From assembly GCF_005938675.2 (NCBI RefSeq), contig NZ_VCCH02000037.1, positions 1 to 64,000 on the forward strand: 64,000 nt of DNA. The letters are read 5' to 3'. Numbering within the stretch: position 1 is the first letter of the stretch; every line of letters begins with the position of its first letter. Shown in pieces: positions 8,171 through 16,906 of this stretch. A program made the position numbers and the translations under genes. The notes under the pieces were generated by a model that was not told the origin of the DNA, ran no database searches, and was given only the letters and a program-made list of their open reading frames with translations. The stretch is from Mycobacterium sp. KBS0706. Its GTDB lineage: Bacteria > Pseudomonadota > Alphaproteobacteria > DSM-16000 > Inquilinaceae.

Positions 8171-8939
8171 GATTGGCCTCCCCTTACCAATCCTCAATGC
8201 AGTCTTATTATGGCATGAGCGTCCTATTTTTTGCACTCTACCAAGTTCTGCCGGGATATTCTACTAGAACCTGAGGATCATTCCGTTAGGCGTCGCTTCT
8301 AACGCTGAAGGCCTTAGATAAGCCCTTGCGATCCTGAGCTATCGGTGAAATTCGGGCAAGCATTCGGCGTTTTTGAGTGCGGTCGAGGTCCGTCTATGCA
8401 GATCAAGGACGATGATCGCAAACCGTCTGAGGATCACTTCGAGCTGGCGATCGAAGGTCTGCTTCCAGCAGGCGGCGGAAGGTCCGGAACCGGTGCCGAT
8501 CCGGCCGCTGAGAGCAAAAGGGGAAATCGTCCCCTTTCCGCCATCCCGGTCGGCCAGACCGACTGAGCGGCGCCCGAAAGCCGCCACTGGGTTGCTCCCC
8601 TTGATGTTCATAACACCCACCACCCGGAGGGAGCACTGACGGTCCGCCCTCCGCGCGGTGCGTCAGCTTTGAGGCACAGATGGATCGCTGCAGACGTCCG
8701 CTTCAGGGGTGCCTGAAGGGCCCGCAATCGTCCGCTCAGGGTCGGGTGCGGAAATTCATCAACCGCCGCCGTATCGTCCGCAACGGCCTCCAGGAGCGGA
8801 CGTTCGTCGACGCTCACGGGAGCGTCCGCATCGAGCCGATTCCAGACCATAGGCCGCGCCTGGCGAGAACGCCGGGCCTCTGGTCCATTTCGGGTCGCAA
8901 CCGGTCGACTGCCCAGTCGGCCGGGCGGCGACGGGCGGC
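8171..8939. other. Region without a supportable gene
   Basis: About 770 bases without a convincing gene. The first 170 bases are AT-richer and probably contain the promoter of the lipoprotein gene at 7667-8170. Short open frames exist on both strands (for example 8345-8566 plus and 8339-8623 minus) but show no domain, no signal peptide and no clear ribosome binding site. Their composition looks like decayed or noncoding sequence. Confidence 0.4.
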
Positions 8940-9160
8940 CGGATGGTGGCCCTGCTGCGGGAGACCGGGCCGCACGCGGCGAGATCGAGGCTGCCGATCC
9001 GGAGGACGCCTTCTCGGTCTTCCTCGGCCTGCTGCTGCGCGACCTGCAGGTCCAGGTGCTGGTCGGGGCGGCCGTCCCGCCGGACGGCGAGGCGCTGCGG
9101 CGGCGCGCGGCGGCGGCGGCGGAGCTGTTCCTCAGGCTCTACGGGCCATGGCCAGGCTGA
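8940..9160 (+). pseudogene. Fossil C-terminus of a TetR-type regulator
   Basis: The frame ending at the TGA of 9158-9160 reads EAADPEDAFSVFLGLLLRDL, then QVQVLVG, and finishes AAAELFLRLYGPW. This closely resembles the C-terminal helices of TetR/AcrR repressors of the AefR type. Upstream the reading continues only if the frame is changed near 8975-8985 (MVALLRETG in another frame), and no N-terminal helix-turn-helix is found. It is therefore a truncated remnant with no start codon. It converges on the Lrp-type gene that ends at 9165. Confidence 0.5.
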
Positions 9161-9164
9161 GCCT

Positions 9165-9662
9165 CTATGCCCCGATCGGCACCTTGGTCTCGTACTTCAC
9201 CCGGGAGAGGTTGAAGCTGGTGCGGAAGCGCTTGATGTTGTGCTCGTTCGCCAGGACGCGGCGGCAGAACAGGTTGTAGGCCTCCATGTCGCGGCAGGTG
9301 ACGACCAGCAGGTAGTCGGTCTCGCCGGACACGAAATAGCATTGCTGCACCTCGGGCTCGGCCGCGATCTTGCGCTCGAAGGCGGCCAGCACGTCCTCGC
9401 GCTGACGGTCCAGCTCGACCCCGACGAAGGCGACGATGGTCTGGCCGACGCGCTCCGGATCGACCAGCGCCACGTCGCGCACCACCACCCGCTCCTGGCG
9501 CAGCCGCCGCACCCGCTTCAGGCAGGCCGGCGGCGACAGGCCGACCCGCTCGGCCAGGGCCAGGTTGGTGACCTGGTTGTCCTCCTGCAGGGCGTCGAGG
9601 ATGCGCCGGTCGATGGCGTCGAGCTCGATTGGGGCCGGACGATTGCGGTCTGGGCTTTTCAT
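9165..9662 (-). CDS. Lrp/AsnC-family transcriptional regulator
   Basis: A 165-aa regulator. The N-terminal winged helix covers about residues 12-60 (LDAIDRRILDALQEDNQVTN, then LALAERVGLSPPACLKRVRRL), and the C-terminal RAM/ligand domain covers about 75-155 (FVSGETDYLLVVTCRDMEAY). Such proteins sense amino acids and often control a divergent metabolic gene. Here the divergent neighbour is an SHMT-like PLP enzyme 114 bases away, the likely target. The start at 9662 has GGGAGAAA upstream; an earlier start at 9695 would add residues without homology. A palindrome, CGGAAATTCCG, in the shared promoter is a candidate operator. Confidence 0.92.
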   Translation of the reverse strand: MKSPDRNRPAPIELDAIDRRILDALQEDNQVTNLALAERVGLSPPACLKRVRRLRQERVVVRDVALVDPERVGQTIVAFVGVELDRQREDVLAAFERKIAAEPEVQQCYFVSGETDYLLVVTCRDMEAYNLFCRRVLANEHNIKRFRTSFNLSRVKYETKVPIGA

Positions 9663-9697
9663 GGATTTCTCCCAAGCGGTGCCATAGCATTCCATAA

Positions 9698-9708
9698 CGG
9701 AAATTCCG
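9698..9708. promoter_or_regulatory. Candidate operator between the Lrp gene and the PLP-enzyme gene
   Basis: Perfect 11-base palindrome CGGAAATTCCG in the 114-base divergent promoter, with a related half site (GAAATCCG) about 12 bases further on. Placement and symmetry fit an Lrp-type binding site, but the motif was found by eye only. Confidence 0.35.
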
Positions 9709-9776
9709 GTCGCGCAAATCGAAATCCGTTGCCGATGATTTCGTCGTAGCCTCGATGGAACGAACAGGAGGCGACC

Positions 9777-11135
9777 ATGGATTCACCGGATCTGTCGAAC
9801 CGCATCGAGGTGCATGACCGGGAGGCGCTGGCGACGGCCCGGGCCGTGCTCGACGCCTGCGCCGACGGGGCGGCGATGGGCGAGGCGGTGAAGGCCGCGG
9901 TCGGCCGCAACGCGCAATGGCGCGGCGAGGACTGCATCAACCTGCTGGCGCCCGAGGCCCCGACCAGCCCGGGCGTGCGGGCGCTGCTGGCGGCCGAGAT
10001 CGGGACGCGGGCGGCGGAGGGCCATATCGGCCGGGTCAACCGCTGGTTCGCCGGCACCCGCCATATCGACGAGGTCGAGGCGCTGTGCGTCGAGCTGCTG
10101 AAGCGCCATTTCCGCTGCAACTACGCCGACCACCGGCTGTGCGCCTCGATGATCGGCAACGCCGTGGTCTACACCGCGCTGACTGCGCCGGGCGATGTGG
10201 TGATGACCGCGGCGCAGCCGACCGGCGGCCATTCCTCGAACCGGCACGACGGCCCGGCCGGCGCCATGGGCCGCACCATCGTCGACATCCCGATGGACCA
10301 GGACGAGCTGGTGGTCGACCTCGACCTGTTCCGCCGGGCGGCGCCGCTGGCCCGGCCGAAGCTGGTCGCGCTCGGCCTGTCGATGACGCTGTTCCCGCAG
10401 CCGGTGGCGGCGATGCGCGAGGTGATCGCGGAGTGGGGCGGCCGCTTCTTCTTCGACGCGGCGCATCAGCTGGGGCTGATCGGCGGCGGCCAGTTCCAGG
10501 ATCCGCTGAAGGAAGGCGCGGACATTGTCACCGGCTCGGCCGGCAAGACCTTCGCCGGCCCGCAATCCGGCATCCTGCTGTGGGACGATCCCACGATCAC
10601 CGAGGCGGTGACGACGGCGGTGTTCCCGGTCTGGGCGGCGACGCACCAGGTCAACCGGGTGGCGGCGCTGGCCCTGGCGACGGCGGAGGCGATCGAATTC
10701 GGCGAAGCGCTGCAGGCGCAGATCGTCGCCAACGCCCGGGCCCTGGCGCGGGCGCTGCAGGAGCGCGGGATCCCGATGCTGGGCGCGCACAAAGGCTTCA
10801 CCACCACGCATCAGGCGATCGCCGACGCCCGCGGCTTCGGCCGCGGCCTGGCGGCGGCGCAGACGCTGGAGCGGGCCAACCTGATAGTGAACAAGAACCT
10901 GCTGCCATCGGACCGCAAGGAGGATTGGGATTTCCCCGGCGGCCTGCGCATCGGCACCATCGAGGTCACCCGCTTCGGCATGCGCGAGCGCGAGATGGAA
11001 GCGATCGCCGAGCTGATCGCCCGGGTGCTGGTGCGCGGCGAGTCGCCGGAAGCGGTGCGGCGCGACGCGGTGGCCCTGCGCCACAGCTTCCCGACGATCC
11101 ACTACTGCTTCGAGAACGGGCTGCCGCCGGTGTAA
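9777..11135 (+). CDS. SHMT-like PLP-dependent enzyme (fold type I)
   Basis: A 452-aa enzyme resembling serine hydroxymethyltransferase but distinct from canonical GlyA. The PLP region is recognisable: GGRFFFDAAHQLGLIGGG contains the cofactor aspartate and histidine, and TGSAGKTFAGPQSG contains the probable Schiff-base lysine, where GlyA has a TTTTHKTLRGPRGG-type motif. ERANLIVNKNLLP and RIGTIEVTRFGM correspond to the C-terminal domain. An SHMT-type alpha-methylserine or beta-hydroxy-amino-acid aldolase/hydroxymethyltransferase is the most likely role; substrate choice is inference. The start has AGGAGGCG upstream. The divergent Lrp regulator argues for amino-acid-responsive control. It stands alone, without folate genes beside it. 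Confidence 0.8.
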   Translation: MDSPDLSNRIEVHDREALATARAVLDACADGAAMGEAVKAAVGRNAQWRGEDCINLLAPEAPTSPGVRALLAAEIGTRAAEGHIGRVNRWFAGTRHIDEVEALCVELLKRHFRCNYADHRLCASMIGNAVVYTALTAPGDVVMTAAQPTGGHSSNRHDGPAGAMGRTIVDIPMDQDELVVDLDLFRRAAPLARPKLVALGLSMTLFPQPVAAMREVIAEWGGRFFFDAAHQLGLIGGGQFQDPLKEGADIVTGSAGKTFAGPQSGILLWDDPTITEAVTTAVFPVWAATHQVNRVAALALATAEAIEFGEALQAQIVANARALARALQERGIPMLGAHKGFTTTHQAIADARGFGRGLAAAQTLERANLIVNKNLLPSDRKEDWDFPGGLRIGTIEVTRFGMREREMEAIAELIARVLVRGESPEAVRRDAVALRHSFPTIHYCFENGLPPV

Positions 11136-11159
11136 GACCGCCGCGGCTACGATAAAGAT

Positions 11160-11316
11160 CGTCATTGCGAGTTTAGCACCGGCCGGCGGCCGACCCGCCC
11201 TTGATGTAACGAGCCGCCTGAGCGGTCAGTTACTTGTTAGCGCAGCGAAGCAATCCAGGGGCCGGTGCGCACCGGCCCCTGGATTGCTTCGTCGGCTTCG
11301 CCTCCTCGCAATGACG
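11160..11316. repeat. MITE-like palindromic element
   Basis: About 157 bases bounded by 12-base inverted ends CGTCATTGCGAG (11160-11171) and CTCGCAATGACG (11305-11316). Inside lies a perfect 44-base palindrome at 11247-11290 with arms starting GAAGCAATCCAGG. The CGTCATTGCGAG and GAAGCAATCC words recur in intergenic repeats of many proteobacteria. No open frame is contained. It sits between the PLP-enzyme stop and the xerC stop and may also terminate transcription in both directions. Confidence 0.7.
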
Positions 11317-11332
11317 GTGAGGGGCGGAAGCC

Positions 11333-12295
11333 TCAGCCGCCGCTGCGCCGGGCGCGCGGATGGGCGTCGGCGTAGACGGTCATCAGCCGCTCGGTGTCGA
11401 CCTCGGTGTAGCGCTGGGTGGTCGAGAGAGCGGCGTGGCCCAGCAGCTCCTGGATCGTGCGCAGGTCGCCGCCGCCGGCCAGGAGATGGGTGGCGAAGCT
11501 GTGCCGCAGCGCATGCGGTGTCGCCGAATCGGGCAGGCCCAGCACGGCGCGCAGCTGGCGCATCTGACGCTCGGCCACGGCGGGGTTCAGCGGGCCGCCG
11601 CGGGCGCCGAGGAACAGCGGCCCGGTGGCGGCGAGCGGGAAGGGGCAGGCGGCGACATAGGCGTCGACCGCCTCGCGCACCGCCGGCAGCACCGGCACCA
11701 TGCGCTGCTTGCGGCCCTTGCCGGTGACCACCAGCGTGTCGCCCTTCGGCGCCTCGCGCCGGGTCAGCCCGAGCGCCTCGCCCAGGCGCAGGCCGCAGCC
11801 ATAGAGCAGGAGCAGCAGCGCCCGGTCGCGCAGCCCGATCCATTCCTCGGTGGCCAGGGTCTCGATCGTGTCGACCGCGGCCAGGGCATCGGTCACGGCC
11901 AGCGGCCGGGGCAGGCGCTTCGGCAGCTTGGGGTTGCGCAACGATCCGATCGCCGCGTTGTGCAGCACCCCGGTGCGGTCGAGATGGGCCAGGAAGTTGC
12001 GGACGCCGGACAGGCCGCGAGCCCGGGTCGCGGCGCCAGCCCCGCCCGCCGCCCGGCGCGACTGGAAGGCGCGCAGGTCGGGCAGCGCGGCGGCGGAGAG
12101 GTCGTTCAGGCTCGGCGGCCGGCCGAGATGCTCGGCCAGGAAGCCGACGAAGCGGCCGACATCGCCGAGATAGGCGCGCAGCGTGTGCGGCGACACCCGC
12201 TTCTCATCCTCCAGCCAGACCCGCCAGCGGCCGGCGACGTCGCGCAGATCCGCCGCCGCCGGCCAGCCGGCCATGGAGTCGGGATCAGGGGGCAT
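11333..12295 (-). CDS. xerC: Tyrosine recombinase XerC
   Basis: A 320-aa site-specific recombinase that, with XerD, resolves chromosome dimers at dif. The N-terminal SAM-like DNA-binding domain spans about residues 10-110 (SPHTLRAYLGDVGRFVGFL). The catalytic domain shows the full set: Arg in GCGLRLGEALGL, Lys in VTGKGRKQRMVP, HxxR in PHALRHSFATHLL, His in ELLGHAALSTTQ, and the nucleophile Tyr in QRYTEV. The DUF484 gene lies upstream on the same strand, a pairing common in proteobacteria, separated here by a palindromic repeat. The start at 12295 is uncertain; no strong ribosome site is seen and an ATG at 12274 is an alternative. Confidence 0.93.
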   Translation of the reverse strand: MPPDPDSMAGWPAAADLRDVAGRWRVWLEDEKRVSPHTLRAYLGDVGRFVGFLAEHLGRPPSLNDLSAAALPDLRAFQSRRAAGGAGAATRARGLSGVRNFLAHLDRTGVLHNAAIGSLRNPKLPKRLPRPLAVTDALAAVDTIETLATEEWIGLRDRALLLLLYGCGLRLGEALGLTRREAPKGDTLVVTGKGRKQRMVPVLPAVREAVDAYVAACPFPLAATGPLFLGARGGPLNPAVAERQMRQLRAVLGLPDSATPHALRHSFATHLLAGGGDLRTIQELLGHAALSTTQRYTEVDTERLMTVYADAHPRARRSGG

Positions 12296-12330
12296 GAAGC
12301 GATGCACACAGATGAGTCCTACCTCCCCCT

Positions 12331-12475
12331 GCGGGAGGGGGGGTAGGGGGAGGGGGTTCGTGCCGTCGAGCTGACGGATGCCTGGCAAGAGGCGATTGAA
12401 CGGCTACTGGTTGGCGGATTGGAGGGCAGAGCCGAGCCTGTCCTCGACAACCCCCTCCCCCTAACCCCCTCCCGC
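12331..12475. repeat. Long inverted repeat of the GGGAGGGGG type
   Basis: Arms of about 27 bases, 12331-12357 (starting GCGGGAGGGGG) and 12449-12475 (ending CCCCCTCCCGC), pair almost perfectly around a spacer of about 90 bases. Each arm also forms its own short hairpin with flanking sequence (CCTCCCCCTGCGGGAGG). It lies in the 275-base gap between the DUF484 gene and xerC. It belongs to the same general class as the elements at 42678-42811 and 61540-61667. Confidence 0.6.
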
Positions 12476-12570
12476 GAGGGGAGGGGGGACAAGGGAAAGA
12501 AACCAGCTTCTGTGGAAGGCCGATCGAGCAGAGAAGCTTGCTGTCGGAGAAGCCCCGGCCCGCCCACCGG

Positions 12571-13281
12571 CTAGTCCTGCCCGGGAGTCAGCCAGGAGCG
12601 GATGCAGCGCTCCAGCACCCGGCCGAGAAAGCCGACCAGCTCGGTCCGCATGCCGGGATGGAACATCTCCGGGTCGCGGCTGCCGAGCGCCAGGACGCAG
12701 GGCGGGACCTCCGGCGACACGTTCAGGCGGATCAGCGCCTGGCTGCGCACCAGCCCGGCGCCCGCGCCGAACAGCGCCTCCTCGCCGGCCATGTCCGATT
12801 CGAGCAGCAGCTCCTGCGCGCCGAGGCGGCGTCCGATCTCGCCGGGCCCGACGATGCGGACCTCGGCGCTGTGCGGCGGCGATTCCTCGCCCTCCGCCGC
12901 CTCGACCAGCAGCGTCACCACGTCGAGATCCAGCAGCACGGCGAGGTCGGTCGACACCGTGTGGATCAGCTGCTCGAAGCTTTCGGCGTCGAGCAGGAAC
13001 AGGATCGCGGCATGCACCCGGTTCTGGGTGTTGTGGTTGGCGCGGCTGGCGCCGATGAAGGCGCGCTGCTGGTCCTTCAGCCGGTCGACCTGGCCGCGCA
13101 GCCTCTCGGCCTGGTAGCCCTGCAGGTCGATCACCCCGTCGCCGCGGTCCCGCGGCGGCAGGGCCAGCCGGCCCAGCAGATCCGGATGCTGGGCCAGGAA
13201 GTCCGGATGGGCCAGCAGCCAGGCCGAGACGTCCGCCGCGGTGAGCGCGGGGACGTCCGGCTGCTTCACTTCCTGCGCCAA
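12571..13281 (-). CDS. DUF484-family protein
   Basis: A 236-aa cytoplasmic protein of the DUF484 family, which is GAF-related and often found beside xerC; its function is unknown. Family-typical elements are VSAWLLAHPDFLAQHPDLL near residue 20, a coiled stretch (LRGQVDRLKDQQRAFIGASR), a GAF-like core at about 100-190, and the C-terminal FLGRVLERCIRSWL. The 5' end begins with a TTG at 13281, 10 bases after the fsa stop; a GTG at codon 5 is an alternative. It follows fsa on the same strand and is followed by xerC, an order I associate with alphaproteobacterial chromosomes. Confidence 0.85.
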   Translation of the reverse strand: MAQEVKQPDVPALTAADVSAWLLAHPDFLAQHPDLLGRLALPPRDRGDGVIDLQGYQAERLRGQVDRLKDQQRAFIGASRANHNTQNRVHAAILFLLDAESFEQLIHTVSTDLAVLLDLDVVTLLVEAAEGEESPPHSAEVRIVGPGEIGRRLGAQELLLESDMAGEEALFGAGAGLVRSQALIRLNVSPEVPPCVLALGSRDPEMFHPGMRTELVGFLGRVLERCIRSWLTPGQD

Positions 13282-13291
13282 CGGACCGCCC

Positions 13292-13984
13292 TCACGCCGT
13301 CTTCCTGACGGCGGCGAGCTCTTGCTCGTCGAGGATGCTCTGGCCGGTCTTCTGCCAGTCGGCCACGAAGGCGGACAGGCCCTTGTCGGTCAGCGGGTGG
13401 CTGAACAGGGCGCGCAGGGCGGCCGGCGGCAGGGTGCCGACATGGGCGCCGAGCTTGGCGGCCTCGATCACGTGCCGCGGCCCGCGGATCGACGCCACCA
13501 GCACCTGGGTCTTGATATCCGGGTACTGACGATAGATCTGGACGATGTCGGCGATCAGCGCCATCCCGTCCTCGCCGACATCGTCGAGCCGGCCGACGAA
13601 GGGCGAGATGAAGGTCGCGCCGGCCTTCGCCGCCAGGATCGCCTGGCCGGCCGAGAAGCACAGCGTGACGTTGACCATGGTGCCGGCGTCGGACAAGGTG
13701 CGGCAGACCTTGAGCCCGGCGGGCGTCAGCGGCACCTTGACCGCGATGTTCTTCGCGATCTTGGACAGCTTGCGGCCCTCGGCCATCATGGTGTCGAAGT
13801 CGGTCGCGGCGACCTCGGCCGAGACCGGCCCCTTCACCACCTCGCAGATCTGCGGGATCAGGTCCAGGAACTTGGCCCCGGACTTGGCGATCAGGGAGGG
13901 GTTGGTGGTCACCCCATCGACCAGGCCGGTGGAGGCCAGGTCACGGATTTCGTTGAAGTCGGCGGTATCGATGAAGAACTTCAT
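13292..13984 (-). CDS. fsa: Fructose-6-phosphate aldolase / small transaldolase
   Basis: A 230-aa TalC/FSA-type transaldolase. It opens with [18 protein letters not shown] and carries [15 protein letters not shown], the Schiff-base lysine in NIAVKVPLT, and the strand-6 region [13 protein letters not shown]. Members transfer dihydroxyacetone units in the pentose phosphate pathway or act as fructose-6-phosphate aldolases; the sequence alone does not separate these. The start at 13984 has GAGG close upstream and matches the family N-terminus; an upstream extension to 14032 has no homology. It is divergent from priA, with 79 bases for both promoters. Confidence 0.92.
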   Translation of the reverse strand: MKFFIDTADFNEIRDLASTGLVDGVTTNPSLIAKSGAKFLDLIPQICEVVKGPVSAEVAATDFDTMMAEGRKLSKIAKNIAVKVPLTPAGLKVCRTLSDAGTMVNVTLCFSAGQAILAAKAGATFISPFVGRLDDVGEDGMALIADIVQIYRQYPDIKTQVLVASIRGPRHVIEAAKLGAHVGTLPPAALRALFSHPLTDKGLSAFVADWQKTGQSILDEQELAAVRKTA

Positions 13985-14063
13985 GGGCCTCGTTCCAATG
14001 GCCAGCGGTCGCTTCGGGCCGATGCGCGGCACCGGTGTCGGTCCGCGGGAGCAAGTCTAGCCC

Positions 14064-16283
14064 ATGGCGGACTCCGAGGCCACAGCAGCGACGCCGGTCG
14101 ATGAGGAGAGTGGCGCGATCGCCACGGTGCGGGTGCTGCTGCCGCTGCCCTTGGCAGAAGCTTACGATTACGCGGTGCCGGAGGGAATGGATCTTGCGCC
14201 CGGCAGCGTGGTCGAGGTGCCGCTCGGCCGGCTGCGGCGGATCGGCGTGGTCTGGGGGCCGGGCACCGGCCAGGTCGCCCGGGCGCGGCTGAAGCAGGTC
14301 GCGCACCGCTTCGACCTGCCGCCGCTGCCGGAGGTGGCGCGGAATTTCATCGACCGGGTCGCGCGCTACACCCTGTCGCCGCCCGGCGCGGTGCTGCGCA
14401 TGACCCTGTCCTCGACCGGGGCGCTGGAGCCGCCGAAGCCGATCACGGCCTATCGCCGGGCGGATCTCCCGCCCGAGGGGGCCAAGCTCAGCGCTGCCCG
14501 GCGGCGGGTGCTGGCGGTGCTCGAGGACGGGCCGCCGCGGCTGCCGGCCGAGCTGGCGCGCGAGGCCGGCTGCGGCAGCGCCGTGATCAAGGGCATGGCC
14601 GAGGCCGGGCTGCTGGAGACCGTGCTGCTGCCGGGCTTCGATCCGGTGCCGCAGCCGGACCTGGCCCGGCCGCGGGCGGTGCTGGGCGAGACCCAGCGCG
14701 AGGCGGCGGACCGGCTGATCGATGCCGTCGCCGATGGCGGCTATTCGACCACGCTGCTCGACGGCGTCACCGGCTCGGGCAAGACCGAGGTCTATTTCGA
14801 GGCGGTGGCGGCGGCGCTGGCGGCCGGCCGGCAGGTGCTGGTGCTGCTGCCGGAGATCGCGCTGTCGGCGCATTGGCTCGACCGCTTCGCCGCCCGCTTC
14901 GGCGTGCGCCCGACCGAATGGCATTCCGAGCTGGGCCCGACCCAGCGCCGGCGCAACTGGCGGGCGGTGGCCTTCGGCGAGGCCCGGGTCGTGGTCGGCG
15001 CCCGCTCGGCCCTGTTCCTGCCCTATCCCGAGCTCGGCCTGATCGTGGTCGACGAGGAGCATGAGAGCGCCTTCAAGCAGGAGGACGGCGTCGTCTACCA
15101 GGCCCGCGACATGGCGGTGCTGCGCGGCCATCTCGGCAACTTCCCGGTGGTGCTGGCCTCGGCCACCCCGTCGCTGGAGACGCTGGCCAATGTCGAGGCC
15201 GGGCGCTACGGCGCGCTGGAGCTGCCGTCCCGGCACGGCGCGGCGCGGCTGCCGGCGGTGAGCGCGATCGACATGCGCCGCGAATCGCCGCCGCGCGGCC
15301 GCTTCCTGTCGCCGACCCTGCGCGAGGCGGTGGTCGAGACGCTGGCGGCGGGGGAACAGGCGATGCTGTTCCTGAACCGCCGCGGCTACGCGCCCCTGAC
15401 CCTGTGCCGGCATTGCGGCCATCGCCTGGAATGCCCGCACTGCACCGCCTGGCTGGTCGAGCATCGCTTGGCCGGGCGCCTCGAATGCCATCATTGCGGC
15501 CACCGCGCGCCGCTGCCCAAGGCCTGCCCGTCCTGCCACGCCGAGGGCAGCTTCGCCGCCTGCGGCCCGGGGGTGGAGCGGATCGCCGAGGAGGTCGACG
15601 CGACCCTGCCGGAGGCGCGCTGGCAGATCGTCGCCTCCGACACCTTCTCGGGGCCCCAGGCGATCGCCGACCTCACGGCGGATCTCGACAGCGGCGCCGT
15701 CAACCTCCTGATCGGCACCCAGATCCTGGCCAAGGGCCACAACTTCCCCGGCCTGACCCTGGTCGGGGTGGTCGACGCCGATCTCGGCCTCGCCGGCGGC
15801 GACCTGCGGGCGGCGGAGCGGACCTGGCAGCTGCTGCACCAGGTCGGCGGCCGGGCCGGGCGCGGCGAGAAGCCGGGCCGGGTGCTGCTGCAGAGCTTCA
15901 TGCCGGATCACCCGGTGATGCAGACCCTGGTGGCCGACGACCGCGACGGCTTCCTGGCGTCGGAGGCGGAGGCGCGGCGGTCGCGCGGCCTGCCGCCCTA
16001 CGGCAAGCTGGTGGCGCTGATCGTCTCCGGCCCCGACCGCGGCGCGGTCGACCGGGTGTCGCAGGATCTGGGCCGGGCGGCGCCGCAGGGCGAGGGGCTG
16101 CTGGTGCTGGGGCCGGCCGATGCCCCGCTGGCGATGCTGCGCGGCCGCCACCGCCGCCGCCTGCTGCTGAAAGCCGACCGCCGCATCGGCGTGCAGCCGC
16201 TGGTGGCGGACTGGGTGTCACGGGTGCAGGTGCCCGGCACCGTCCGGGTGCAGGTCGACATCGACCCGTACAGCTTCCTCTGA
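14064..16283 (+). CDS. priA: Primosomal replication restart helicase PriA
   Basis: A 739-aa superfamily 2 helicase that reloads the replisome at stalled forks. It has an N-terminal 3'-DNA-binding domain ([20 protein letters not shown]), Walker [12 protein letters not shown], a DEAH-type box in [15 protein letters not shown], and helicase motifs ATPSLET and [16 protein letters not shown] zinc-binding insertion has paired cysteines ([14 protein letters not shown], then CHHCG and CPSCH). The QVGGRAGRG motif marks the ATPase C-terminus. Length is normal and it appears intact. Its left neighbours fsa-DUF484-xerC are typical for the class; on its right, where ATP synthase genes are common in relatives, there is a toxin-antitoxin pair instead. 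Confidence 0.96.
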   Translation: MADSEATAATPVDEESGAIATVRVLLPLPLAEAYDYAVPEGMDLAPGSVVEVPLGRLRRIGVVWGPGTGQVARARLKQVAHRFDLPPLPEVARNFIDRVARYTLSPPGAVLRMTLSSTGALEPPKPITAYRRADLPPEGAKLSAARRRVLAVLEDGPPRLPAELAREAGCGSAVIKGMAEAGLLETVLLPGFDPVPQPDLARPRAVLGETQREAADRLIDAVADGGYSTTLLDGVTGSGKTEVYFEAVAAALAAGRQVLVLLPEIALSAHWLDRFAARFGVRPTEWHSELGPTQRRRNWRAVAFGEARVVVGARSALFLPYPELGLIVVDEEHESAFKQEDGVVYQARDMAVLRGHLGNFPVVLASATPSLETLANVEAGRYGALELPSRHGAARLPAVSAIDMRRESPPRGRFLSPTLREAVVETLAAGEQAMLFLNRRGYAPLTLCRHCGHRLECPHCTAWLVEHRLAGRLECHHCGHRAPLPKACPSCHAEGSFAACGPGVERIAEEVDATLPEARWQIVASDTFSGPQAIADLTADLDSGAVNLLIGTQILAKGHNFPGLTLVGVVDADLGLAGGDLRAAERTWQLLHQVGGRAGRGEKPGRVLLQSFMPDHPVMQTLVADDRDGFLASEAEARRSRGLPPYGKLVALIVSGPDRGAVDRVSQDLGRAAPQGEGLLVLGPADAPLAMLRGRHRRRLLLKADRRIGVQPLVADWVSRVQVPGTVRVQVDIDPYSFL

Positions 16284-16360
16284 GCGGTGTCGCCAGCCCC
16301 GATGATTCAGATCTAATCGAATCCAATCGGCATGATTATATTTGATTAGAGGAGGTGCCG

Positions 16361-16621
16361 ATGGAAACCAAGGTGCTGACCGCGCATGTGCCGCTGCCTC
16401 TGGCCGAGAAAGTGGACGAGCTTGCCGTCCGGCTGGAGCGTTCGCGCGGATGGATCGTCCGGCAGGCCCTGGCGGCCTGGGTCGACCAGGAGGAAGAACG
16501 CCGTCGCCTGACGCTCGAGGCTCTGGCCGATGTGGATGCGGGCCATGTCATCGATCATCAGTCCGTGCAGGCCTGGGCCGACAGCCTCGACAGCGACACG
16601 CCGCTGCCGATCCCGCGTTGA
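16361..16621 (+). CDS. Ribbon-helix-helix (CopG/ParD-like) antitoxin
   Basis: An 86-aa protein whose first 50 residues fit a ribbon-helix-helix repressor: the strand KVLTAHVPLPLAEKVDELA, then RLERSRGWIVRQALAAWV. The C-terminal part (TLEALADVDAGHVIDHQSV, then WADSL) is the usual toxin-wrapping tail. The start at 16361 follows AGAGGAGG. Its stop overlaps the toxin start (TTGA), a classic antitoxin-toxin arrangement. The AT-rich stretch GATTATATTTGATTAG just upstream probably holds the promoter and an autoregulatory operator. Confidence 0.87.
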   Translation: METKVLTAHVPLPLAEKVDELAVRLERSRGWIVRQALAAWVDQEEERRRLTLEALADVDAGHVIDHQSVQAWADSLDSDTPLPIPR

Positions 16622-16896
16622 CCGAACTGAAATGGACCAGCCGGGCGCTGTCGGATCTCATGCGCCTTTATGAATTCCTCGCGCCGGTCGACCGCCAGGC
16701 CGCTATCCGGACCGTGAGGTCGCTGACGGCCGCTCCGGCACGACTGCGCGAGCATCCCCGCATCGGTGAGAAGCTGGAGGAGTTCGAGCCGCGGGAGGTC
16801 CGGCGCATCCTCATCGGCCGCTACGAGATGCGCTACGAGATCCAGGGCTCGACCATCTATATCCTGCGCCTTTGGCACACCCGCGAGGATCGTTAG
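16618..16896 (+). CDS. ParE/RelE-type toxin
   Basis: A 92-aa toxin of the ParE/RelE fold. It reads LKWTSRALSDLMRLYEFLAP, then LREHPRIGEKLEEFEPREVR, and ends LIGRYEMRYEIQGSTIYILRLWHTRE, where the Tyr/Arg-containing strand pair and the LRLWHTRE end match the family. The likely start is TTG at 16618, inside the antitoxin stop (TTGA), so translation is coupled. ParE-type members poison DNA gyrase and RelE-type members cleave mRNA; the class is not decidable here, though the ParD-like partner favours ParE. It appears intact, unlike the second toxin at 53839-54147. Confidence 0.87.
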   Translation: MTELKWTSRALSDLMRLYEFLAPVDRQAAIRTVRSLTAAPARLREHPRIGEKLEEFEPREVRRILIGRYEMRYEIQGSTIYILRLWHTREDR

Positions 16897-16906
16897 GCCA
16901 AGGAGG

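Noticed and set aside
8339-8623. Small minus-strand gene of 94 codons in the 8.3-8.6 kb gap
   Set aside because: No ribosome site, domain or composition signal; the opposite strand is equally open.
12301-12540. Attachment site or integrated element at xerC
   Set aside because: xerC here is the housekeeping recombinase; no integrase cargo, direct repeat pair or tRNA was found beside it.
13941-16151. A 736-codon minus-strand frame opposite priA
   Set aside because: priA on the plus strand has all helicase and zinc motifs; the antisense frame has none.
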